Assembly (NCBI GenBank): GCA_030066475.1
Contig: JASJBO010000414.1
Coordinates: forward strand, 1 to 6,073
Direction: 5' to 3'
DNA length: 6,073 nucleotides
Origin: Myxococcota bacterium
Lineage (GTDB): Bacteria; Myxococcota_A; UBA9160; PR03
Numbering within the stretch: position 1 is the first letter of the stretch; each line of letters begins with the position of its first letter. The position numbers were made by a program, and so were the translations under genes. The notes under the pieces were generated by a model. It saw only the letters and a list, made by a program, of their open reading frames with translations, had not been told where the DNA came from and ran no database searches. Positions 1 to 6,073 of the stretch are shown piece after piece.

Positions 1-5
1 GAAGA

Positions 6-98
<93 letters not shown>

Positions 99-108
99 GG
101 GACGCGAG

Positions 109-114
109 AAGGTA
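109..114 (-). promoter_or_regulatory. Possible -10 element of the tRNA-Ser promoter
   Basis: On the minus strand the hexamer TACCTT lies 10 bases upstream of the mature tRNA 5' end. This would put transcription start about 4 bases before the tRNA. It matches TATAAT at the three most important positions (TA...T). No convincing -35 box lies 16-18 bases further upstream. The same seven bases, CTACCTT, occur in the candidate ffs promoter. This is a tentative call from position and a partial match. Confidence 0.25.
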
Positions 115-197
115 GCACTTGCGACCGAAGGTGATCCGGGCCCTCAACCCCGGGGCGGGGCCGGCCGATGGGGGGCCGCTGGCGTACCCTGCCGGCC

Positions 198-202
198 GGA
201 GG
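198..202 (+). promoter_or_regulatory. Shine-Dalgarno GGAGG deciding the GTG start of the small protein
   Basis: GGAGG is followed by a 7-base spacer and then GTG at 210. The match and spacing are near ideal, which favours the 49-residue form over the longer ATG-started frame at 168. Confidence 0.55.
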
Positions 203-209
203 ATCCGCC

Positions 210-359
210 GTGTCGCACCCCCACGACCCGCCGGCGGGTCGGCCTCCCGTGCTGCTGGTGAGCTGCACGCGCTGTGGCCGGCTGCACAAGCAACCCGACC
301 TGATGGCCTCGCATCCGCTGTGTGAGCCCTGTACCCGGCCACCTCCGGTGCGGCGCTGA
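210..359 (+). CDS. Small CxxC/CxxC zinc-knuckle-like protein, 49 aa
   Basis: I do not recognise a named family. The frame encodes 49 residues with C19-x2-C22 and C38-x2-C41, separated by 15 residues. This spacing suits a small zinc ribbon or knuckle. Between them lie H26, K27 and H35, and both ends are proline- and arginine-rich. There is no signal peptide or membrane segment, so a cytoplasmic protein is expected. The GTG start at 210 is chosen because GGAGG at 198-202 sits 7 bases upstream, an excellent ribosome binding site. An in-frame ATG at 168 would add 14 residues but has no comparable site. The gene converges on the transporter fusion gene, with 9 bases between the stops, and its stop lies in a hairpin. 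Metal binding is inferred from the cysteines. A chance frame is possible at this GC content, but the strong ribosome site and paired cysteines argue for a real gene. Confidence 0.55.
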   Translation: MSHPHDPPAGRPPVLLVSCTRCGRLHKQPDLMASHPLCEPCTRPPPVRR

Positions 360-377
360 GCCGGGTGCTCAGCCGCC
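353..377. terminator. Hairpin spanning both convergent stop codons; possible bidirectional terminator
   Basis: GCTGAGC (355-361) and GCTCAGC (367-373) form a perfect 7-bp stem with a 5-base loop. A further GGC/GCC can pair below it if a base is bulged on one or both sides. The plus-strand stop TGA (357-359) and the minus-strand stop (369-371) fall in opposite arms. There is no T-run on either side, so it is not a textbook intrinsic terminator. Strong hairpins without U-tracts are common between convergent genes in GC-rich genomes. The structure is seen; the terminating function is inferred. Confidence 0.45.
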
Positions 378-3374
378 CCCGCCGGCCCGCGCCTCGACGC
401 GGCGGATGCGCTCGGTGAGCACGCGGAAGATCTCGAAGGCGATGTCCGGCATCTCGTAGACCAGCTCGCGCAGCCGCGGGCCGTCGAGCACCAGCACGCG
501 CACGTCGGTGCTGGCCACGGCGGTGACGCTGCGGTTGCCGCCGTCGAGCACGGCCATCTCACCGAAGTAGCTGCCGGGGTGCTGCGTCTCGGGCAGCCGC
601 CGCTCCTTCTCGGTGCCGGCGTCCTTGTAGAAGGTCACCTCGCCCTCGACCAGCAGCATCAGCTCCTCGCCGGGCTCGCCCTCGCGCATGATCACCTCGC
701 CCCGCGCGTAGGCGGCGTCGCGCGTGATGCGCTCGACGGCCTGCAGCCGCTCGAGCGAGAGGTGCGAGAACAGCGAGACCTGCCGGAGCGTGAGCAGTCG
801 TTCCATCGTGACCTCCTCCAGGTCGGGATCGCCGAGCTCGCGCGCGCGGTCGCAGGCGGCCTCGGCGTCGGCGGGCGCGCGCGCGTACGCGAGCGCCGCG
901 GACAGCTTCTCCTCGAGCGGGATCGGCTCGAGCAGCAGCACCAGGTGCTGCGAGGCCTCCCGCTCGCCCAGGTTCGAGAGCACCTCCAGCGCAGCGACGC
1001 GGGCCCGCCCGCGCGCGAAGCGCAGGGTGCGCTCGGCGCTGTGGACGGCCTGGCCACCCTCGAGCCGCGCCAGGGTGCGCAGCGCCAGACGCATGGCGCG
1101 CCGCATCGCGTCGGCGCAGGCGAAGCGCAGGAAGCGCAGCTCGACGTCCTCACCGGGCGGCAGCGCGCGCACGCACAGCAGCGCCTCCCAGGCGTCGCGC
1201 ACGCGCCGGGCGTAGTCGGCGCGCAGCGCGGCGCGGGCGCGCGCTCCGCCGGCCCACCCCAGCACGCGAAGAGCGGCATCGACGGCCGACTCCTCGCGCG
1301 CGTCCAGCACCGGCTCGGCCGCCGCGACCCCCGGATCGCCGAGGGCGGCGAGCGCGGCGGCGGCGGCCCGCCACACCTCGCGGGCCGGATCGCGCAGGGC
1401 CCGCGCCAGCAGCGCCGTCGACGCATGGTCGGCGCGCGCGGCCAGCAGGCCGACGGCCGCGTGCCGCACAGCGGGATCGGGGTCTTCCAGGACCGCCGCC
1501 AGCTCCGACGGCGCCGGGGCGTAGACACCGTCCCGGGCCAGGGCCGTGAGCGCCGCGGCGCGCACGCGCGCGTCGGCGTCCGCCATCCGCCGCGATGCCG
1601 CCCCGAGATCGACGACCGGCAGCCGTTCGAGCGCGGCGACCGCCGTCGCGGGGTCCGCGTCGGCGGCCATCGCGAGCAGCTGCTCGCGGGCCTCGAAGCC
1701 GAGCCGGCGGCACGCCTCGGCGCGAACCTCGGGGTCGGCGTCGGCGAGGCACTCGCGCAGCGCGCCCCGGGCGCGCTCGGCGCCCGCCGCGTCGGCCGCG
1801 TACGGGCAGGTCCTCGCTGCGACGCACCGCACCCGGGGCTCGCCGTCGCGCAGCGCCTCGATCCAGGGCCCGGCGTCGGCCGCGCCATCGGCACCGGCCA
1901 GCGCCTCGAGGCAGGCGGCGCGCACGGCCGCGCTGGGGTGCCGCAGCGCTCCTTCCAGCGGCTCGGTGAGGCCGTGCGACGCGAACAGGGGCGCCAGCTC
2001 GAGCCAGGCGGAGCCCGGATCGCGCGGGTCCTCGGCCAGCACCACGCTCCACTGCCTGGCCAGCGCCGCCACCTCGTCGCGGCCGAAGTCGGCGCCGACC
2101 TCCCGCAGGTCGAGGCGGCCAGCCCGAAGCTCGTCGAGCAGCGTGCGCAGGTACTCGCTGCGCACGCGCAGGTTGGCAGCGCCATAGGCGACCGCGAGGC
2201 CGCCCCCCAGCAGACACAGCCCGAACGGAGACAGCCGGCCCGCCGCGAGCAGCGCGACGCCCGCCAGCGACATGCCGGAGTAGACGACGATGCCCTCCAG
2301 GAAGGCGCGCACCCGAGCGCGGAAGCGGTGCGGCAGCGCGTTGTAGACCAGGTTGCGCACCGGCGCGGCCAGCGCGTTCTCGACCAGCTCCCGGTTCGCG
2401 CGCGCCAGGACGGCGGGCGCCAGCCGGTAGTCCGCGGCCATCGCGCCGAACGCGAGCAGGGTCAGCACGGGGTGCACCAGGTTCGCCGTCGCGACGCCGT
2501 AGCGGCGGATCAGCAGCGGCGTCACCCACAGCTCCACCGCGATCTCGACGCCGTTGCTGACCGCCAGGAAGATCGCCACGAACGTGGCCAGCGCCGCCTC
2601 GTCCGGGAACGCGTTGGCCAGCACGTCGGAGTAGAGATACTGCGCCACGAACAGCGCCAGCACCATCGCCAGCGCCGAGACCACCAGCCAGCGCCCCAGC
2701 GCCGAGCGCTGCAGGTAGCGCACCGCGGCGCGGATCCCGGCCACCGAGGTCTCGTCCTCCTCCTCGGCGGCGACCGCGCGCCAGCGCGTGAGGGTGCGCC
2801 ACGAGACGCCGAGCAGGCCCGCCGCCACCAGCAGGCCGACGGCCCAGGTCACCAGCAGCGCCTCGGCCGTGAGCACCCGCACCACCACCAGCGCCACCAC
2901 CCCGCCGAGCGCGCCGCCCAGGCTCAGCCCGACGGTGAACAGCGGCACCAGGCGCTTGGCAGCGAGCGTGTCGAAGAAGTCGCCCACCAGGGTCCAGAAG
3001 TGGTTGACCAGCACCGCCTGCGAGGCGAAGAACAGGCACAGCAGCGCCGGCAGCGCGCCGGGCACGCCCGCCGAGGCCGCCAGCGACGCGCCCGCCACCA
3101 GGGTCGCCGCGATCGCCAGCAGCTCGACGAACACCCGGTCGTTGCGGCCGCGCCCGACGCGCAGGGCGTACCCGAGCGAGGCCAGCACCGTCGCGATCGA
3201 CGCGGCGACGAAGGTGGCGGGCAGCGCGCCCGCGCCGAGGCGCGCCAGGAACAGCGTCTCCGAGCCGGCCAGCCCGACCCCCTGCGCGATCGACACCAGC
3301 GCGCCCAGCGCGAAGAAGAGCGCGAAGCGGCCGCGCTCCTGGCGGCGCACCGACGGAAACAGCCGCCAGATCAA
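369..3374 (-). CDS. ATP/ADP-translocase-like (NTT/MFS) membrane protein fused to HEAT repeats and a cyclic-nucleotide-binding domain, 1001 aa
   Basis: Residues about 15-405 form a 10-12 helix membrane domain resembling the bacterial nucleotide-transporter (Npt/NTT) branch of MFS proteins. The most telling segment is FWTLVGDFFDTLAAKRL at 126-142, followed by a glycine-rich helix (about 148-160). A charged loop with EEEDE at about 204-208 separates the two halves. Residues about 455-800 are alanine- and arginine-rich helical HEAT-type repeats, for example LEDPDPAVRHAA at 629-640. Residues about 861-996 are a cyclic-nucleotide-binding domain. Its phosphate cassette FGEMAVLDGGNRS (937-949) keeps the Glu (939) and Arg (948) that contact cyclic nucleotide. 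The soluble part should face the cytoplasm. The TTG start overlaps the upstream acyltransferase stop by 4 bases, implying translational coupling. GTG at codon 9 is an alternative. Nucleotide transport is not shown by sequence; many NTT-like bacterial proteins with this architecture have no known substrate. Confidence 0.9.
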   Translation of the reverse strand: MIWRLFPSVRRQERGRFALFFALGALVSIAQGVGLAGSETLFLARLGAGALPATFVAASIATVLASLGYALRVGRGRNDRVFVELLAIAATLVAGASLAASAGVPGALPALLCLFFASQAVLVNHFWTLVGDFFDTLAAKRLVPLFTVGLSLGGALGGVVALVVVRVLTAEALLVTWAVGLLVAAGLLGVSWRTLTRWRAVAAEEEDETSVAGIRAAVRYLQRSALGRWLVVSALAMVLALFVAQYLYSDVLANAFPDEAALATFVAIFLAVSNGVEIAVELWVTPLLIRRYGVATANLVHPVLTLLAFGAMAADYRLAPAVLARANRELVENALAAPVRNLVYNALPHRFRARVRAFLEGIVVYSGMSLAGVALLAAGRLSPFGLCLLGGGLAVAYGAANLRVRSEYLRTLLDELRAGRLDLREVGADFGRDEVAALARQWSVVLAEDPRDPGSAWLELAPLFASHGLTEPLEGALRHPSAAVRAACLEALAGADGAADAGPWIEALRDGEPRVRCVAARTCPYAADAAGAERARGALRECLADADPEVRAEACRRLGFEAREQLLAMAADADPATAVAALERLPVVDLGAASRRMADADARVRAAALTALARDGVYAPAPSELAAVLEDPDPAVRHAAVGLLAARADHASTALLARALRDPAREVWRAAAAALAALGDPGVAAAEPVLDAREESAVDAALRVLGWAGGARARAALRADYARRVRDAWEALLCVRALPPGEDVELRFLRFACADAMRRAMRLALRTLARLEGGQAVHSAERTLRFARGRARVAALEVLSNLGEREASQHLVLLLEPIPLEEKLSAALAYARAPADAEAACDRARELGDPDLEEVTMERLLTLRQVSLFSHLSLERLQAVERITRDAAYARGEVIMREGEPGEELMLLVEGEVTFYKDAGTEKERRLPETQHPGSYFGEMAVLDGGNRSVTAVASTDVRVLVLDGPRLRELVYEMPDIAFEIFRVLTERIRRVEARAGGGG

Positions 3375-4600
3375 GCGGAGCGTCCGTACGGGAAGTAGCG
3401 CTTGAGCGCGTTGATGCGCGACTCGAAGCTCCACCACACGAAGGCGGCGACGCCGTAGGTCGCCGCGATGCCGAGCGCCCAGAACAGGAGCTGCGAGGCG
3501 ACGAACTGGTCGGCGTGGTGGCCGGGGTCGAAGAAGACGCGCACCAGCTCGGCGACGAACAGGTGGAGCAGGTACATCGCGTAGCTGTAGCGCCCGGCGC
3601 TCACCAGCAGCGAGGCCCCGAGAACGCGGTCCAGGGCGCCCCCCCGCACCGCGCCGAGCGCCACCACGAGCAGCGAGCCGTAGAACACGCAGAGCACGCT
3701 GTAGCCGATCGTGCGCATCCAGGGGTCGGTGGTGTAGCGGAGCAGCCGCTCGGTCACGGCCTGGTAGTCGCCGGGCACGAGCCCCGCATCGAGCTGGATC
3801 GTGGCGTAGCCCGCCGCCGCTACCGCGAACGAGACCGGCAGCGCCCAGCGCGCGATCCGCAGCAGCAGCGCCAGCCCGCCGGGCCGGCCGAGCCACAGCG
3901 CGATCGCGGCGCCGGTGGCGAGCGTGTCGATCCGGCACGGCGTGAGGGTGTAGGTCACCAGCGGGTGGCCGCCGCTCCACACCACGACGCAGCGCACGGC
4001 CAGCGCGCCGAAGAACGCGATCCCGCACGCCCACCCGAGCGCCCGGCGGCTGCAGCGCCACACCACCAGCGGCCAGATCAGGTAGAAGTGCTCCTCGATC
4101 GCGAGCGACCAGGTGAGCGACAGGAAGAAGTGGTGGAAGCGCCCGGTGAGCGACGCCTTCACGTTCGAGAGGTAGGCCCAATACCACCAGGCCTCCCGAT
4201 CGGCACCGGGCATCCACGGATCGCCCGAGATCATCGTGATGCGCGGCAGCAGCACGAAGAAGAACAGCAGGACCGCGTAGTAGAGCGGGAAGATCCGCAG
4301 GGTGCGGCGCGCGTAGAAGGAGCGGAAGTAGTGCGGCCCGCCCTTGGCGCGCAGCAGGATGCCGGTGATCAGGAAGCCGGAGAGCACGAAGAAGAGGTCG
4401 ACGCCCGACCAGCCGACCGACGGGATCACGACCAGGAGCTGGTCCCAGCCCGTGCGCGCGTTCCCGTAGAGCGTCAGGTGGTAGAGCATCACGAGGACGA
4501 TCGCGATGCCCCGCAGACCGTCGAGCCGCGGATTGCGCAGCTCCGAGCCGGGCTGCCAGTCGGAGAGGGGCCCTCGGAGCCGGGGCGCGGCCTCGCTCAT
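3371..4600 (-). CDS. Acyltransferase family 3 (OafA/YrhL-type) integral membrane O-acyltransferase, 409 aa
   Basis: Acyltransferase-3 proteins transfer acetyl or other acyl groups across the inner membrane onto sugars of O-antigen, exopolysaccharide, peptidoglycan or small molecules. The family hallmarks appear in order: LDGLRGIAIVLVMLYH (26-41) with the conserved Arg30 and catalytic-type His41; GVDLFFVLSGFLITG (66-80); FYARRTLRIFPLYY (95-108); LTWSLAIEEHFYLIWP (162-177); and GRYSYAMYLLH (336-346) near the end. About ten hydrophobic segments fill the protein. It has no C-terminal SGNH domain, so it is the stand-alone form of usual length. The ATG at 4600 lacks a clear Shine-Dalgarno, and no better start lies before the first conserved motif. 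It is the first gene of a two-gene minus-strand operon and overlaps the next gene by 4 bases. No glycosyltransferase neighbours are present, so the acceptor cannot be inferred. Confidence 0.95.
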   Translation of the reverse strand: MSEAAPRLRGPLSDWQPGSELRNPRLDGLRGIAIVLVMLYHLTLYGNARTGWDQLLVVIPSVGWSGVDLFFVLSGFLITGILLRAKGGPHYFRSFYARRTLRIFPLYYAVLLFFFVLLPRITMISGDPWMPGADREAWWYWAYLSNVKASLTGRFHHFFLSLTWSLAIEEHFYLIWPLVVWRCSRRALGWACGIAFFGALAVRCVVVWSGGHPLVTYTLTPCRIDTLATGAAIALWLGRPGGLALLLRIARWALPVSFAVAAAGYATIQLDAGLVPGDYQAVTERLLRYTTDPWMRTIGYSVLCVFYGSLLVVALGAVRGGALDRVLGASLLVSAGRYSYAMYLLHLFVAELVRVFFDPGHHADQFVASQLLFWALGIAATYGVAAFVWWSFESRINALKRYFPYGRSA

Positions 4601-4647
4601 CGGGCGCGTAGCATCGCGCGGACCCGCGGGGCAGTCGAGTGCTCCGA

Positions 4648-4676
4648 TTGCCCGCTGCGGGTGGGACCACTACCTT
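4648..4676 (+). promoter_or_regulatory. Candidate sigma-70-type promoter for ffs (and dnaX)
   Basis: TTGCCC (4648-4653) and TACCTT (4671-4676) are separated by exactly 17 bases. This gives four of six matches at -35 and the three key positions at -10. Start of transcription would fall near 4683, leaving a leader of about 24 bases before the core SRP RNA stem. That leader includes the extra pairing bases at 4694-4703. It lies in the divergent gap between the acyltransferase gene and ffs. No convincing promoter was found for the acyltransferase on the other strand. The call rests on motif and spacing only. Confidence 0.35.
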
Positions 4677-4706
4677 GAGCGCATTCCGGATTCTGCGACG
4701 AGGCGT

Positions 4707-4809
4707 GATCGCAGGGTCCCGCTCGGGCACGGCAGCCGTGAACCCCGTCAGGCCCGGAAGGGAGCAGCGGTAGCGGGTCGCCTGCGGCGAGCGGGGGTGC
4801 CCTGCGATC
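4707..4809 (+). ncRNA. ffs: Bacterial small signal recognition particle RNA (4.5S type)
   Basis: This RNA is the scaffold of the signal recognition particle. It binds Ffh and stimulates its pairing with FtsY during co-translational membrane targeting. The apical hairpin has the conserved CCC-GGAA-GGG tetraloop stem (4753-4762), flanked by GTCAGG on the 5' side and AGCAGC on the 3' side, the Ffh-binding symmetric and asymmetric loops. A perfect 10-bp base stem pairs 4707-4716 with 4800-4809, and 4718-4725 pairs with 4788-4795. The length of about 103 bases fits the 4.5S form without an Alu domain. Weaker pairing continues outside (4694-4703 with 4813-4822), so the precursor or the mature RNA may be longer. 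No terminator separates it from dnaX, so read-through is likely. Confidence 0.95.
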
Positions 4810-4840
4810 TCTCCTCGGCGCAGGGCCAGGCCCCCGCAGC

Positions 4841-4844
4841 GGAG
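4841..4844 (+). promoter_or_regulatory. Shine-Dalgarno GGAG deciding the TTG start of dnaX
   Basis: GGAG is followed by 8 bases and then TTG at 4853. The TTG codon begins the conserved DnaX amino terminus (SYQVLARKWRPQ follows directly). No ATG or GTG in frame precedes the conserved sequence. Confidence 0.75.
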
Positions 4845-4852
4845 TCCCCCGC

Positions 4853-6073
4853 TTGAGCTATCAGGTCCTCGCACGCAAGTGGCGGCCGCAGCGCTTCGAC
4901 GAGGTGGCGGGCCAGGAGCACGTCACCACGGCGCTGCGCAACGCGATCGCCCAGGGTCGCGTGCCGCACGCCGTGCTGCTGTGCGGCCCGCGGGGCGTGG
5001 GCAAGACCACGATCGCGCGCATCCTGGCGCGCTGCCTGAACTGCGAGAAGGGCCCGACCGACACGCCCTGCGGCTCGTGCTCGGCCTGCACCGAGATCGC
5101 CGCCGGCACCTCGACCGACGTGCAGGAGATCGACGCCGCGAGCCGCACCAGCGTCGACGACGTGCGCGACCTGATCGAGTCGATCCGCTACGCGCCCTCC
5201 CCCGGCAAGCACCGCATCTACGTCGTGGACGAGGTCCACATGCTCTCGGTCGCGGCCTTCAACGCGCTGCTCAAGACGCTCGAGGAGCCGCCGCCGCGCA
5301 GCCTGTTCGTGTTCGCGACCACGAACCCCGAGAAGATCCCCTTCACCGTGGTCTCCCGCTGCCAGCGCTACGACCTGCGCCGGCTGCCCACGCCCGAGAT
5401 CGTTGCGCGCCTCCAGGAGGTGACGCAGTCCGAGAGCGTCTCGGTCCCGCCGAGCGGGCTGCTCGCGATCGCCCGCGAGAGCGAGGGCTCGCTGCGCGAC
5501 GCGCTCACGCTGCTCGACCAGGTGATCGCGGTGGGCGGCACCGAGGTGGACGACGCCCGGGTGGCCGAGGTGCTCGACCTGATCGACCGGCGCGTGCTGC
5601 TGGCGATCCTCGAGGCGTGCATCGACGAGGACCCGGCCGCCGCGCTCGAGGCCTGCGGGCGGGCGGCCGAGGGCGGCATCGACGCCAAGCGGCTCGGGGC
5701 CGACCTGCTCGGGCTGGTGCGCGACCTGGTGGTGCTGGCGGTGGCACCCGAGGTGCCGGGGCTGGTGGAGGGCAGCGACGCCGAGATCGAGGCGCTGCGC
5801 GCGCTGGCCGGACGCAGCGACGCCGCGCGCCTGCGCCGCATGTTCCGGGCGCTGCTGCGCGAGCAGGAGGACCTGGCCTGGGCGCCGCAGCCGTTCGCCG
5901 TGCTCGAGATGGCCGTGGTGCGGCTGGCGACGCTGGCGCCCGGAGCCGACGTCCAGACGCTGCTGGCGCGCCTCGACGCACTCGAACGCCGTTTGGCTGG
6001 GAGCGGCGAGAGCCCGCCCCCCGGCGCCGGGGCGGGTCCGGCCCGGGCGGGCCGCGGCGCAGCCGCGGCGGGC
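4853..6073 (+). CDS. dnaX: DNA polymerase III subunit tau/gamma, N-terminal 407 codons (runs off the window)
   Basis: DnaX is the ATPase motor of the clamp loader, which places the beta sliding clamp on DNA; the long tau form also links the polymerase cores and the helicase. The amino terminus SYQVLARKWRPQRFDEVAGQ is typical. Walker A is GPRGVGKTT (45-53). The zinc module is C64 and C73-x2-C76-x2-C79. Walker B is VVDEVHM (124-130). Sensor 1 is ATTNPEKIP (155-163), the arginine-finger motif is SRC (168-170), and the sensor 2 motif GSLRDAL follows near residue 210. Domain III helices continue to about residue 382, after which a Gly/Ala/Pro/Arg-rich linker begins. The gene is intact to the window edge, so tau-specific domains cannot be judged. 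The start is TTG. It lies 43 bases after ffs, a conserved bacterial order usually continuing to ebfC and recR. Confidence 0.97.
   Translation, partial: MSYQVLARKWRPQRFDEVAGQEHVTTALRNAIAQGRVPHAVLLCGPRGVGKTTIARILARCLNCEKGPTDTPCGSCSACTEIAAGTSTDVQEIDAASRTSVDDVRDLIESIRYAPSPGKHRIYVVDEVHMLSVAAFNALLKTLEEPPPRSLFVFATTNPEKIPFTVVSRCQRYDLRRLPTPEIVARLQEVTQSESVSVPPSGLLAIARESEGSLRDALTLLDQVIAVGGTEVDDARVAEVLDLIDRRVLLAILEACIDEDPAAALEACGRAAEGGIDAKRLGADLLGLVRDLVVLAVAPEVPGLVEGSDAEIEALRALAGRSDAARLRRMFRALLREQEDLAWAPQPFAVLEMAVVRLATLAPGADVQTLLARLDALERRLAGSGESPPPGAGAGPARAGRGAAAAG
6051..6069 (+). other. GC hairpin inside the dnaX linker
   Basis: Two copies of the self-complementary octamer GCCGCGGC (6051-6058 and 6062-6069) are separated by GCA. 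They can form an 8-bp stem with a 3-base loop in the mRNA. It lies 28 bases after a run of six C's (6017-6022, codons CCC CCC). It may only reflect Gly/Ala/Arg-rich coding. A link to tau/gamma frameshifting cannot be judged here because no A-rich slippery site is visible and the gene is cut off. Confidence 0.3.

Noticed and set aside
136..153. CCGGG...CCCGG inverted repeat between the tRNA and the small gene
   Set aside because: Only 5 bp with an 8-base loop and no T-run. Such short GC repeats are common by chance at this base composition.
119..325. 68-codon plus-strand frame overlapping the small two-CxxC gene
   Set aside because: No ribosome binding site or recognisable motif; the other frame has the strong GGAGG site and paired cysteines.
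353..377. CRISPR, phage or insertion-sequence signals near the tRNA
   Set aside because: Only the single stop-codon hairpin is present. There are no direct repeats, transposase or integrase, and no copy of the tRNA 3' end elsewhere in the window that I could see.
692..2185. Further minus-strand open frames over the HEAT region, and 1150-3039
   Set aside because: Arg/Ala/Pro-rich out-of-frame translations of the same gene with no motifs.
579..3398. A 939-codon plus-strand open frame
   Set aside because: It lies wholly antisense to the transporter/HEAT/cNMP gene. Its translation is low-complexity, rich in Arg, Gln, Gly and Ala, with no recognisable domain. Long antisense frames are expected from G/C-biased third positions.
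3515..4678. 387-codon plus-strand frame opposite the acyltransferase
   Set aside because: Antisense shadow; the minus-strand frame carries every acyltransferase-3 motif in order.
3375..4874. Upstream extension of the transporter fusion frame, to a 1501-residue form
   Set aside because: The extra 500 residues are the shadow of the acyltransferase gene in another frame, and they cross the divergent gap and the ffs gene. The real protein begins at the membrane domain near 3374.
4748..5981. Minus-strand frames opposite ffs and dnaX
   Set aside because: Antisense shadows of the SRP RNA and a clearly conserved dnaX.

Overview
The window is very GC-rich and strongly biased to G/C at third codon positions. 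Long antisense open frames shadow the real genes. The DnaX sequence, the small 4.5S-type SRP RNA and a cAMP-style sensor fused to an ATP/ADP-translocase-like membrane domain suggest a high-GC Gram-negative bacterium. Myxococcota or another former deltaproteobacterial or related soil lineage is the best guess, inferred from protein style and not from a search.

Layout, left to right. (1) A class II tRNA-Ser with anticodon CGA lies on the minus strand at the left edge, with its CCA encoded. (2) A short plus-strand gene follows, with a good Shine-Dalgarno, for a 49-residue protein carrying two CxxC knuckles. It ends 9 bases before the stop of the convergent gene, and both stop codons sit inside one hairpin. 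(3) A minus-strand two-gene operon fills about 370-4600. It is read from an acyltransferase-3 membrane enzyme into a 1001-residue fusion of an ATP/ADP-translocase-like (NTT/MFS) domain, HEAT repeats and a C-terminal cyclic-nucleotide-binding domain. The second gene appears to start at a TTG that overlaps the first gene's stop as TTGA. (4) A short divergent intergenic region holds a candidate promoter for the SRP RNA. (5) The SRP RNA gene ffs is followed 43 bases later by dnaX, which starts at TTG after a GGAG site and runs off the right edge after 407 codons.

The ffs-dnaX pair is housekeeping (protein targeting and replication clamp loading) and keeps a widely conserved order. The block between the tRNA and ffs is accessory. 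It would modify a cell-surface or secreted molecule by O-acylation, and it adds a membrane protein that could couple a translocase-like domain to an intracellular cyclic nucleotide signal. No insertion sequence, CRISPR array, phage gene or attachment site was seen. Nothing supports a wholly new multi-gene system. The least ordinary items are the three-part transporter/HEAT/cNMP fusion, the small zinc-knuckle protein and the shared stop-codon hairpin.
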